Below, piece after piece: positions 35,284 to 44,310 of a stretch of DNA of 64,000 bases; position 1 is the first letter of the stretch, and every line of letters starts with the position of its first letter. The translations under genes and the position numbers were made by a program. The notes beneath the pieces were generated by a model, which saw only the letters and a list, made by a program, of their open reading frames with translations, was not told the origin of the DNA and searched no databases. The stretch comes from Deltaproteobacteria bacterium Ga0077550 (GTDB lineage Bacteria; Myxococcota_A; Polyangia; Nannocystales; Nannocystaceae): contig LNFB01000238.1 of NCBI GenBank assembly GCA_001464385.1, positions 1 through 64,000 on the forward strand, written 5' to 3'.

Positions 35284-35313
35284 AGGGCCGACCGTCCTTC
35301 GACGGTCGACCCT
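35284..35313 (-). terminator. terminator hairpin after the FecR-type anti-sigma gene
   Basis: On the minus strand a 13-bp stem (AGGGTCGACCGTC with GACGGTCGGCCCT) closes a GAAG tetraloop 31 bases past the stop. One pair is G-U in the minus-strand RNA but would be a C-A mismatch in plus-strand RNA, which supports the minus orientation. The following T content is weak. Confidence 0.6.
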
Positions 35314-35344
35314 CGGTGTTCACCCCCGGCGCACGGCCGGTCGC

Positions 35345-37003
35345 CTACAGCTCGGACTTCAGCTCGGGGAAGCGCTGCAGCACCTTGCCGACGTACTTGC
35401 CGTTCGGATAGCGCTGCAGGTACTTGCGGCCCCGCTCGAGCGCCTCGCTGATGCGGCCGTTCTCGGTGCTCGCGAGGAGCATGCGATAGAGCGCGACCTC
35501 GGCGGAGGCGTGGTTCGGCGCGCGGCGCAGGAAGGTCTGGAAGGCCACCTCGGCGGCGTCGTAGTCGAGCGCGTAGTCCATGCGCAGGATGCCGACGAGC
35601 AGGTAGCCCTCGACCGCGAGCGGGTCGTCGCCGTACTTGTCGATGAAGGTGGACAGGCACTTCGCTGCGAGGTAGCGGGTCTCGACCGACTCGTAGAGGC
35701 CGCGGCACGAATCCAGCGCGCCGCGCAGCTCCTTGCGTCGGGTGAGCTCGGCGTCGCGGGTGAGGCGGGCGATGATGTCCTCGCCTTCGTCGTCGACCTG
35801 CCGCCCGTCGCGGGTCTCGACCGCGACCGCGCGCTCGGGGCGGCGCGACCGAGCGACGGTGACACCCGCGGCGTTCGACTCCGAGGCCCGGGCGGGGACG
35901 TAGTCGACGGTGCGGAAGCGGGGATCCTCTGGCAGGCCCGGCACGTTCCAGCCAGCAGGGATCCGCCCGTCCGCGAGTGCGAGCACCTCGGCCCCGGCCG
36001 CGTCCTCCTTGCCGTGGTCGTTCGACAGGGGCAGCGCCGCCTCGACCTCGGTCTTGCCCGGGTCGTCGAACGTCGACTTCGCGACGTCGTAGCGGAAGCC
36101 CGACTCGACCTCGGCGAGGAGCCGGTTGGTCTTCGGGTGCAACACCTCGACCTGTCCGCGGAGCACGGAGACGATCGTGTTCGAGTCGTCTTGGACCTCC
36201 ACCGTGAACACGGTGCCGATCACCCGAACCACCGCGGTGGGCGTCCGGATCTGCAGCACCGGGTCGGAGGCGCGGCGATCGTAGCGGACCGCGGCGATGC
36301 CCCGCTCGACCTGCAGCTCGAGCAAGCTCGGGGACGCGGCGGTCCACTCGATCTCGGACGAGGGCGTGAAGTTCGCGACGATCTTCCCGACCAGGCCGAC
36401 TTGGAGCGACTGATCGGGATCGACCGAGAAGCGCGTGCCGACGGGGAAGGTGTTCGAGCTCGCCGCCTGCTCGCCGGGCGGGAGGATGAGCGCCAGTCCC
36501 CCGACGACGCGGCCGTAGCTCTGCGCCGGGTGATCGATGCCACCCTCGGCGGAGTGGGCCGCCTCGTCGGCCGCAGAACCACCGAACGCACCCGCGAGCT
36601 GGTGGTGTGCGTCGTCCTCGCTCGGCGGGAGGGACAGCGCCTCGGGGGCGACGTCGAAGAGCGTCAGCGTCAGCACGGCCGCCGCGGTCGCGAGGCCGCC
36701 GACGGTGGCGCCGACGGCCCAACGGCGGTACCAGGGCTCGACCCGCTCGGTCTTCATGCGGCGCAGGATCGCGTGGAATTCCTTCTCTTCGCGCAGGCCC
36801 GCGCTCGCGGCCGGGACGATCGGCCCCTCGTAGACCGCGTACAGGGCCCGATGGACCCGTCGGCAGTCGCGGCACGATCGCAGGTGCTCGTCGTACCGCT
36901 CGCGGAGAACCGCGGTCGCCCGATCGCTCAGCACGAGCTCGGAATCCTCGCGGGCTTCCTGACAGCTGTACCGCGTGCGCGGCTGGGTTTCACGGTTGGA
37001 CAT
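35345..37003 (-). CDS. anti-sigma factor with zinc-finger, FecR and TPR-like regions
   Basis: A 552-residue inner-membrane protein. Residues 40-47 carry a ZAS-type zinc motif (His40, Cys44, Cys47 in EHLRSCRDC), one membrane span lies at about 95-116, a FecR-like periplasmic beta domain at about 180-295 (LQIRTPTAVVRVIGTVF), and helical TPR-like repeats at about 425-552. It very probably binds and holds the ECF sigma factor encoded just upstream. The ATG 37003 is 8 bases past the sigma stop; a TTG at 37015 overlaps that stop. A terminator follows. The signal sensed by the periplasmic part is unknown. Confidence 0.82.
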   Translation of the reverse strand: MSNRETQPRTRYSCQEAREDSELVLSDRATAVLRERYDEHLRSCRDCRRVHRALYAVYEGPIVPAASAGLREEKEFHAILRRMKTERVEPWYRRWAVGATVGGLATAAAVLTLTLFDVAPEALSLPPSEDDAHHQLAGAFGGSAADEAAHSAEGGIDHPAQSYGRVVGGLALILPPGEQAASSNTFPVGTRFSVDPDQSLQVGLVGKIVANFTPSSEIEWTAASPSLLELQVERGIAAVRYDRRASDPVLQIRTPTAVVRVIGTVFTVEVQDDSNTIVSVLRGQVEVLHPKTNRLLAEVESGFRYDVAKSTFDDPGKTEVEAALPLSNDHGKEDAAGAEVLALADGRIPAGWNVPGLPEDPRFRTVDYVPARASESNAAGVTVARSRRPERAVAVETRDGRQVDDEGEDIIARLTRDAELTRRKELRGALDSCRGLYESVETRYLAAKCLSTFIDKYGDDPLAVEGYLLVGILRMDYALDYDAAEVAFQTFLRRAPNHASAEVALYRMLLASTENGRISEALERGRKYLQRYPNGKYVGKVLQRFPELKSEL

Positions 37004-37011
37004 GGCGGACT

Positions 37012-37620
37012 TCAAGCGACGACGAGGTCGCGGAGCTGCTTGCGGGCGCGGGTGAGGCGATCACCGATCGTGCTGATCGGCTTCTCGAGGATCTCGCTGA
37101 TCTCCTGCAGGGTCAGTCCCTCATAGTGATAGAGGACGAAGACTTCGCGGAGATCGGGTCGGAGCTGCTGCAGGATGCGGTGCGCCTCGTCACGGGCCTC
37201 GACGCGGGTGGAACCGACGTTGGCCGTGCGGCCGGAGTTGAACCAGTTGAGCGCCGTCTTGACGCGCTCGCGTCGGAACCGCTGGCGCAGGAGGTTGTGG
37301 GTCGTGTTCGCGGTGATGCGGTAGAGCCAGGTCCCCAGGGACGAGTTGCCCTGGAATCGATCGAGCGCGTTGAAGGCCCGCGCGAAGACGATCTGCGTGA
37401 GGTCGTCGATCTCCGCGTCCTGGCCGAGCAACCGGTACAGGTGGGCGCGGACCTGGGCCTGGTAGGTCGAGTAGATCTGACGCAGGGCGCGGTGCTCACC
37501 GACCCGTGCACGTGCGACGAGTTGCCGTTCCTCTGGACTGAGGAACGTGCCGGACTCCGACGCGGCAGCCTCGTTCGGCTGTGCGTGAGCAATCGCAAAA
37601 TTCTCGACGTGCTCGAGCAT
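37012..37620 (-). CDS. ECF-type RNA polymerase sigma factor
   Basis: A 202-residue sigma-70 family factor. Region 2 is visible in YRLLGQDAEIDDLTQIVFARAFNALDRFQG with SLGTWLYRITANTTHNLLR, and region 4 in LRPDLREVFVLYHYEGLTLQEISEILEKPISTIGDRLTRARKQL. There is no region 3, as in ECF factors. It directs a small regulon and is paired with the anti-sigma gene downstream. ATG 37620 is preferred; the frame is open for 40 codons upstream. A candidate autoregulatory promoter lies at 37650-37676. Confidence 0.92.
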   Translation of the reverse strand: MLEHVENFAIAHAQPNEAAASESGTFLSPEERQLVARARVGEHRALRQIYSTYQAQVRAHLYRLLGQDAEIDDLTQIVFARAFNALDRFQGNSSLGTWLYRITANTTHNLLRQRFRRERVKTALNWFNSGRTANVGSTRVEARDEAHRILQQLRPDLREVFVLYHYEGLTLQEISEILEKPISTIGDRLTRARKQLRDLVVA

Positions 37621-37649
37621 CGAGGATTCGGAGCGGCCTTCCTGCACTG

Positions 37650-37676
37650 TAGGACAACCCTTCGGGGGAGTTTTCC
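37650..37676 (-). promoter_or_regulatory. candidate ECF-type promoter of the sigma/anti-sigma operon
   Basis: On the minus strand GGAAAAC (37676-37670), a 14-base spacer and GTCCTA (37655-37650) resemble the GGAA...GTC pattern of ECF promoters, about 30 bases before the ATG. Such factors often drive their own operon. This is a pattern match only. Confidence 0.3.
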
Positions 37677-37740
37677 GGACGCCCCAGCTTTCCACGACGC
37701 TTCGGGTTTGAAAAGAGGATCCGAGGCCCCGCGACCGCAC

Positions 37741-38313
37741 ATGCCCCGCGCCACCCCCCCAGCCGTTCCCTGGCGACCCTGCGCCCGCTGGCCCACGCCC
37801 GAGGCATTCTGGGCGGAGCCGATGGGCGTCGCAGAGGTCGCCGACCTCGAGGTCAAGTACTCGTCATTGCTGTGCTTGATCGCGATGCGACCCGGGCTCG
37901 AGCGGGACCGCGGGCTGCGGGCGCTCGCTGCCCGGTGGCCCGGCGTATTGCGGGAGGGCCAGCTCGCCCCGCTCGAGGCGCTGCGGGCCCGGGCGCGGGC
38001 CCTGGTCGAGATCGGGGCGCTCGACCGCGCGGCCTGGCGCGATCGTGGGCAGGCGGCCGTGCCGCTGTGGTCCGAGCTGCACCGGCTCCTCGGCGATCTC
38101 GCGGGCGTCCGCCGCTCGGGACCTCCGGCCGGCGGCGAGGCCGACGTGGTGATCGGCGGGGCCGCGGGCGCGCGGTGGCCGACGGACCCGACGTGGTGGT
38201 CGGCCCGGTCCTGGCCGCCCGGCGCCCAGCTACCGCGGTCGTGGCTCGCCGCGGTGAGCGGGGCGTCACCCCTCGATCTCGATCGGATGCTCCGCGGCTC
38301 GACCGAGCCGTGA
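37741..38313 (+). CDS. protein of unknown function
   Basis: A 190-residue protein rich in Arg, Ala, Trp and Pro. The middle (about residues 45-115) looks helical with regular Leu spacing (LRALAARWPGVLREGQLAPLEALRARARALVEI); the end has several Trp and a Pro-rich segment. No signal peptide, membrane span or catalytic motif. The ATG 37741 begins where the composition becomes protein-like. Followed 16 bases later by a membrane-anchored gene on the same strand. Confidence 0.5.
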   Translation: MPRATPPAVPWRPCARWPTPEAFWAEPMGVAEVADLEVKYSSLLCLIAMRPGLERDRGLRALAARWPGVLREGQLAPLEALRARARALVEIGALDRAAWRDRGQAAVPLWSELHRLLGDLAGVRRSGPPAGGEADVVIGGAAGARWPTDPTWWSARSWPPGAQLPRSWLAAVSGASPLDLDRMLRGSTEP

Positions 38314-38329
38314 GCGCCGGTCACGGGCC

Positions 38330-39238
38330 GTGCGATGCTCCGGCGTCGTGCTCGCGCAACGCCTCGGGGTCTCCGTCGCCCTCGCCCTCGCGGTGGTGAT
38401 CGGAACTTGGTTCTCGGGGAAGTTCGTCCGCGAGTCGGCGGCGCGCGTCACCGAGATCCGATCCCAGGAGCGCTCCGCCTCGTCTGCGCGGGCGCAGGTC
38501 GCCGAGCAGCGGGCGGTGCTCGAGGGTGGCGACGCCACGTTCGAGCGCCTGCTCGCCGACGACGCCGCGGAGTACGGGCTCGCGGCGCCGACGATCGAGA
38601 TGCTGGCCGCACCCAACCCCTACGCCCTCGAGCTCGACGCGCCGACGGTGCTGGCCGCGGGGCGCAGCTGGAGCTCGACCCATTTGCGCATCACCACCGT
38701 GGTCGAGAAGGTGATGTATCAGCAGCACGGCGCGTCGGTGTCCGCGAGCCACTCGATCGCGCGGATCGAGAACGTCGGCGCGACGCCCATCGCCTACTTC
38801 GTGCGGCTGTCGTCGGCGGAGCGCGGCCGCTGCGAGGTCCGCGGGTCGCGGATGCACAACGCGATCGCGCTGCGCGTCGGTGAGACCGCGGACGTCGTGG
38901 TGTGTGCGGGCGGCGGGTCGATCCGGATCGATCGCGTGGAGGTCCTCGAGCTCAGCGAGTTCAGCCACCGGCTGGTGAGCCAGCTGCCGCCGCGGGCCCT
39001 GGGCTACGATGAGGTGACCGCGAACGCCCACCGCCCGCTGCCGCAGGTCGAGACCTGCGCGGCGCTCGACGCGGCCTCGCTCGTGCAGATGATGCGCGAC
39101 GGCGCGGCCGGCTGGGCCGACGTCGTGGACTTCTACGCGCGGCACGACTGCCGCCGCTACGGGTTCGTGCCCGGCTATCGGCACGCCACGGCCCCTCTGG
39201 CCACACTTCCCGTTCCGACCGCCGGAGTGCCCCCTTGA
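38330..39238 (+). CDS. membrane-anchored or secreted protein of unknown function
   Basis: A 302-residue protein with an N-terminal hydrophobic segment (about residues 10-27, LGVSVALALAVVIGTWF) that serves as signal anchor. A helical stretch follows (residues 32-65), then a beta-rich domain with scattered Cys (RCEVRGSRMHN, VVVCAGGG, VETCAAL, HDCRRYGF). GTG at 38330 and GTG at 38348 are both possible starts. Probably cotranscribed with the gene before it. No family recognised. Confidence 0.6.
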   Translation: MRCSGVVLAQRLGVSVALALAVVIGTWFSGKFVRESAARVTEIRSQERSASSARAQVAEQRAVLEGGDATFERLLADDAAEYGLAAPTIEMLAAPNPYALELDAPTVLAAGRSWSSTHLRITTVVEKVMYQQHGASVSASHSIARIENVGATPIAYFVRLSSAERGRCEVRGSRMHNAIALRVGETADVVVCAGGGSIRIDRVEVLELSEFSHRLVSQLPPRALGYDEVTANAHRPLPQVETCAALDAASLVQMMRDGAAGWADVVDFYARHDCRRYGFVPGYRHATAPLATLPVPTAGVPP

Positions 39239-39264
39239 TATCGCTGGGTTTTTCCCCCTACCAT
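39235..39264 (+). promoter_or_regulatory. sigma-70-type promoter before the IHF/HU gene
   Basis: TTGATA (39235-39240), an 18-base spacer and TACCAT (39259-39264) match the consensus at 4 to 5 of 6 positions each. The -35 overlaps the stop codon of the upstream gene; the start codon is at 39303. Confidence 0.45.
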
Positions 39265-39302
39265 GGGACGCCCCAAGGTGACCCGGGGGCCGGGATCGTG
39301 CC

Positions 39303-39701
39303 GTGACGAAATCCGAACTCATCGAGCTCGTCGCGCAGGAAGCCAACCTCACCAAGGGGCGGGCGGAGCTGGTGATCAACACCATCTTCGAGTCCATGGT
39401 CGACGCGCTGCGTCGCGACGAGGGAATCGAGATCCGCGGCTTCGGCAGCTTCACCGTCCGTCAGTACAAGTCGTACGAGGGTCGCAATCCGCGGACCGGA
39501 GACACGGTCCACGTCGCGCCGAAGCGCCTGCCCTTCTTCAAGGTCGGCAAGGAGCTACGCAAGCGCATCAACGGCGAGCGGCCGGATGGCGCGGCCCCGG
39601 AGCCGCGGCGCACGCAGCCGCCGAAGCCCGCGACGCCGGCTCCGCAGGGCAGCAAGACGCCCGCCCGCCCCGGGACCGGCGTCTCCGAGGACGTCATCTA
39701 G
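39303..39701 (+). CDS. IHF/HU family DNA-bending protein
   Basis: A 132-residue histone-like protein. MTKSELIELVAQEANLTKGRAELVI, IEIRGFGSFTV, and YEGRNPRTGDTVHVAPKRLPFFKVGKELR are classic; the RNPRTG beta-arm with its Pro inserts in the minor groove. The arm sequence resembles IHF-beta more than HU. A Pro-rich tail of about 38 residues past the domain is an addition seen in some high-GC relatives. Starts GTG. Its stop overlaps the convergent gene by 8 bases. Confidence 0.93.
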   Translation: MTKSELIELVAQEANLTKGRAELVINTIFESMVDALRRDEGIEIRGFGSFTVRQYKSYEGRNPRTGDTVHVAPKRLPFFKVGKELRKRINGERPDGAAPEPRRTQPPKPATPAPQGSKTPARPGTGVSEDVI

Positions 39702-41511
39702 TCGCCCGCGGGCGCAGGACGCCGCGTCGCGTGTCGAGCTCGGCCGTCGTGCCGTCGACGAGGGTCCGCGCACCGCGGCAGCCCAACAGCGCCGACAGAC
39801 CGAGCTCGCGGACCATCAGCGCGGCGTGGCTCATCGCGCCGCCGTGCTCGCAGCAGATCGCGGTGAGCCCGAGCTCGTGGAGGATGATCGCCGCGGGCGC
39901 GGTGAGGGCGGGGAGCACCACGATGCTCCCCGGCGCCGGTGGAGCCGCGCGGAGGTGGGCGAGGTCGCGGCGCTGCGCGAGCGGCCCGGTGACCGAGGCG
40001 CCGAAGGGCAGGCCGTGGAGCCACCGCGAGGGGATCCCCGCGGGCTCGCCGTCGACGATGCGCCCCGGGGGCATGAGGAGGGCGGCGGCGCGGCCTTGGG
40101 CGGTGCGCGCCTGGATCTCCGCCCCGAGGTCGCGGCCGCCAAGCGCCGCGACGCACTCGTCGGTGGTCAGTTGGAACACGTCGCGGCCGAGCCCGGTGAG
40201 CGCGCCGACGCGGCGGTAGACTGCGGCGAGCGGGGCGAGGCCGAGGGCGAACAGGTGATCGTCCCACTCGCGGAGCAAGGTCGCCGCACCGGCGTCGTCG
40301 TTGGGCAGCGCCGGGGCATCGGCGAGGACGCGGCGAGCCCCCACGGTGTCTGCCGCGACATCCCACGACAGCGGCAGCACATCGAGCACGTCGGCGCGAC
40401 CGCGCAGGCACAGCGGATCGGTGGGGTCGGGGGCGAGCGCCGTGTGGCCCCGCCGCGCGGGGATCAGCTGCTCGACGTAGACGTCGATCATCGCGAAGAA
40501 GGCCGCGCGCGCCCGATCGAACAGCGCGGCGATCGCCTCCAGCGGCGCCGCTGCAGCCGCCTGCGCCACCGCGGTGTGGAGTGTCCGCGCGGCCGGGAGG
40601 ATCTCGCGCTGCAGCCGGAGCAGGACCTCGCGTGGACCCGCAGCGGCGGCCTCGACGTGTCGATCCGCGAGATCGCGGATCAACACGCGCGTGTACAGCC
40701 ACCCGGCGATCGGCACGAGGCCGCCGGTGCGTGGACGCAGGCGGGCCAGGTCGCGCACGAGCGACGCGTGTGCGTACGACAGCGGCTCGGGGTTGTGCTC
40801 GACGTCGAGGACGAGCACACCTCGGCTCGGGATCGCGTCGCCGGCGGCCGCGGCCGCGGCGACGAACGCGGGCCAGCCCGGGTGCAGAGGTGCGGTCAGC
40901 GGCCGCACCTGCACCACGTGCACGGCGTCGTGACCGTCGACGACGAGCTCGAGGTCGAGGCCGTGGGCCCCGGTGGGGAACGTCGCGCGCACGCGGGCCA
41001 CGACCGCCGCCGCGGCCGGCTGCGCGGGGGCGGGCCACGCGTGCAGCGGTCCGGAGTACGTCGGCGTCGCGCCGCCGCTGAACGCGTCGAGACTGCCGTC
41101 GTACTGCTCGACGTAGTCGCGCGTCGGCTCGCAGGCGAGGACGAGGCGCGCCGCCGCGATGATCTCGGCCTGCACGATGACCTGATCGGCGTCGTCGCGC
41201 GTGCGGCCCCCGGCGATCTCGCGGACGGCCTCGACGAAGGCCGCGGGGTCCCGCACGCCGCCGATCGAGATCCCGAGGCCGGCGCCGCTGTGGAGGGCGC
41301 CGTCTTCGAACGCGAGCGCCGAGCGGACGATCGTGGGCCCACCGCGCCACAGCTCGCGCAGTCCGGGATCGTCGGCGTACCGCGCCGCGTCGTGCAGCGG
41401 CAGGACCACGCCGCGTGGCACGTCGAGGCCCGCCGCCGCCGCGCGGGCCAGCTGCGCGGCCTTCGGCGCGAGCTCGGGTCGCGGCCCGTCGTGGAGCCAC
41501 CGCATCACCAT
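39694..41511 (-). CDS. compact PEP-utilising / pyruvate phosphate dikinase-like phosphotransferase
   Basis: A 605-residue protein. The N-terminus has the ATP-grasp pattern of PEP synthase/PPDK (APKAAQLARAAAAGLDVPRGVVLP, then RSALAFEDGALHSGAG and a VQVRPLTAP end). The C-terminus is the mobile phosphohistidine domain, with the catalytic His in EHGGAMSHAALMVRELG. The middle is unlike PPDK and the protein is shorter than PEP synthase or rifampicin phosphotransferase (about 800-870). No C-terminal PEP-binding barrel is present, so the acceptor is probably a small molecule bound by the middle part. Substrate unknown. Confidence 0.75.
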   Translation of the reverse strand: MVMRWLHDGPRPELAPKAAQLARAAAAGLDVPRGVVLPLHDAARYADDPGLRELWRGGPTIVRSALAFEDGALHSGAGLGISIGGVRDPAAFVEAVREIAGGRTRDDADQVIVQAEIIAAARLVLACEPTRDYVEQYDGSLDAFSGGATPTYSGPLHAWPAPAQPAAAAVVARVRATFPTGAHGLDLELVVDGHDAVHVVQVRPLTAPLHPGWPAFVAAAAAAGDAIPSRGVLVLDVEHNPEPLSYAHASLVRDLARLRPRTGGLVPIAGWLYTRVLIRDLADRHVEAAAAGPREVLLRLQREILPAARTLHTAVAQAAAAAPLEAIAALFDRARAAFFAMIDVYVEQLIPARRGHTALAPDPTDPLCLRGRADVLDVLPLSWDVAADTVGARRVLADAPALPNDDAGAATLLREWDDHLFALGLAPLAAVYRRVGALTGLGRDVFQLTTDECVAALGGRDLGAEIQARTAQGRAAALLMPPGRIVDGEPAGIPSRWLHGLPFGASVTGPLAQRRDLAHLRAAPPAPGSIVVLPALTAPAAIILHELGLTAICCEHGGAMSHAALMVRELGLSALLGCRGARTLVDGTTAELDTRRGVLRPRATR

Positions 41512-41552
41512 GGGTGCCGCGCCATGGTTCGAGATGGTAGAGAAACGCGGCC

Positions 41553-41984
41553 GTGCCGTCGTGGTTCGAAGATCACCTCCGCTGCGCGCCGTTGGGCGAG
41601 TGGCTGCCGGCGCTGCTCGACGACCGATCGGTCTGGATCGATGGCGGCGTCGCGGCTCCGCGGGCCCTCGCGCGGCTGCTCGCGTCGGTCCCGGGGGCGG
41701 AGGCCACGCCGGCGCGGACGGTGGTGCACACCGGCCCGCTCCACGCGGCGCCGGCGGACGGCCTCGATGCGCTCGCCCGCGCCGCCGATGTCGTGCTCGA
41801 CATCGCGTGGGTCACCGCGACCGCCGGTTGGATGCGGCTTCGTCCGTGGCGACGCGCGCCGATGCGCGACGACGTGGCGGCGCGCCTGGGCTGGATCACC
41901 GGCCTCGGGCTCGGCGCCCCGCAGCAGTGGGTGTGCACGCATCCGCTCGCGGTGGTCGTGACCGTGGCCCGCGCGCGGCGATAG
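41553..41984 (+). CDS. protein of unknown function
   Basis: A 143-residue protein starting GTG at 41553, diverging from the PEP-utilising enzyme gene 41 bases away. It has alternating helix and strand (LGEWLPALLDDRSVWIDGG, ADVVLDIAWVTATAGWMRLRPW) and ends basic. The middle resembles part of a Rossmann-like fold but no binding motif is complete. Its stop is 9 bases from the glpK stop on the other strand. Confidence 0.5.
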   Translation: MPSWFEDHLRCAPLGEWLPALLDDRSVWIDGGVAAPRALARLLASVPGAEATPARTVVHTGPLHAAPADGLDALARAADVVLDIAWVTATAGWMRLRPWRRAPMRDDVAARLGWITGLGLGAPQQWVCTHPLAVVVTVARARR

Positions 41985-41993
41985 TGCGTCGGT

Positions 41994-43478
<1,485 letters not shown>

Positions 43479-43491
43479 GGCGGGGGCTCCT

Positions 43492-44262
43492 TCACGTGGG
43501 GTCGCCGAGCTCGGCGAGGGCGAAACGTACCAAGGCCGCGACCGCGGCGTCGCGGTCGATGTCGAGGCCGACCATGTGGAAGGACTCCGGCAGCAGGCGC
43601 CGTGCGGCGCGGGGCGAGCCGACGCGCTGGACCAGGCGGGCGCTATCGGCCGGGTCGGCGGTGCGATCGAGGGCGCCGTGCAGCGCCAGCAGCGGCGCGA
43701 CGACGAACGGCAGCAGCGCGTCCACCTCTCGCTGGAGCGCGAGGAGCTGGGCCAACGCGGGGAAGGGCAGGGCACCTCGTCGCCCCGACGCCCCGCTGGC
43801 GCGACGCATGTCGGGGCCACCGGTCGGGAGCGCGCCGATCCAGCGTCCGAGCGGCCCGGTGCGCATCCGCGAGAGCCCGTGGATCGCGGCGCGCTGCCAC
43901 GCCGGCATCCCGAGCGGCACGGAGACCGTCGCGATCGCGGCGACGTCGGCCGGCCGCAGCGCCGCGAGGCGCAGGCCGAGCAGGCCACCCAGCGAGAACC
44001 CGACCACCAGCACGCGATCGCTGGTGGTCCGCAGGGCGTCGAGGGCCGCGCTCGCGCCCTCGTACCAGTCGCGCCAACCCGTGCGCTCCAGCGCATCGAC
44101 GTCGTCGTGACCTGGGAGCAGCGGCGTCGACACGGCGAGTCCGCGCGAGCCCAGCGCGTCGGCGAACGGGCGCATCTCGTCGGGCGAGCCCGTCAGTCCG
44201 TGCAGGAGGAGGGCGGCCGGCGACGCGGTCGACGCGACGGGAGGGCGAGAGCCGATACCCAC
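43492..44262 (-). CDS. alpha/beta hydrolase, carboxylesterase or monoacylglycerol lipase type
   Basis: A 256-residue hydrolase. The oxyanion loop LLHGLTGSPDEMRPFADAL and the nucleophile elbow GFSLGGLLG match bacterial monoacylglycerol lipase/carboxylesterase Est30-like enzymes; the Asp in HGALDRTADP and the His in PESFHMVGLDID complete the triad. No signal peptide. GTG 44262 has AGGA six bases upstream. With glpK 13 bases downstream, release of glycerol from monoacylglycerol followed by its phosphorylation is a reasonable inference. Confidence 0.87.
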   Translation of the reverse strand: MGIGSRPPVASTASPAALLLHGLTGSPDEMRPFADALGSRGLAVSTPLLPGHDDVDALERTGWRDWYEGASAALDALRTTSDRVLVVGFSLGGLLGLRLAALRPADVAAIATVSVPLGMPAWQRAAIHGLSRMRTGPLGRWIGALPTGGPDMRRASGASGRRGALPFPALAQLLALQREVDALLPFVVAPLLALHGALDRTADPADSARLVQRVGSPRAARRLLPESFHMVGLDIDRDAAVAALVRFALAELGDPT

Positions 44263-44276
44263 GGGAGTCCTGCGCA

Positions 44277-44282
44277 GCCTAG
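44277..44282 (-). promoter_or_regulatory. -10-like hexamer TAGGCT for the hydrolase-glpK operon
   Basis: On the minus strand TAGGCT lies 14 bases before the GTG at 44262. A plus-strand hexamer for the divergent regulator lies 10 bases away. Confidence 0.3.
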
Positions 44283-44292
44283 CAGCTTCGGG

Positions 44293-44298
44293 TATGAT
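44293..44298 (+). promoter_or_regulatory. -10-like hexamer TATGAT for the response-regulator gene
   Basis: TATGAT matches the -10 consensus at five of six bases and ends 12 bases before the ATG at 44311. No clear -35. Confidence 0.4.
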
Positions 44299-44310
44299 CC
44301 CGGCACGGCG

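Larger units (their letters stand above)
34998..35344 (+). other. intergenic region, 347 bases
   Basis: It lies between two genes whose 3' ends face each other and holds a rho-independent terminator for each (35041-35070 plus, 35284-35313 minus) and a three-copy 24-base repeat between them. I see no gene. Confidence 0.7.

Noticed and set aside
31620-36875. A 1751-codon minus-strand frame crossing recA and the FHA gene
   Set aside because: It is antisense to recA and the FHA/DUF898 gene, and the real minus-strand anti-sigma gene uses a different frame.
39263-39300. ATG at 39263 as start of the IHF/HU gene
   Set aside because: It is in a different frame from the IHF/HU reading frame; GTG at 39303 begins exactly at the family N-terminus.
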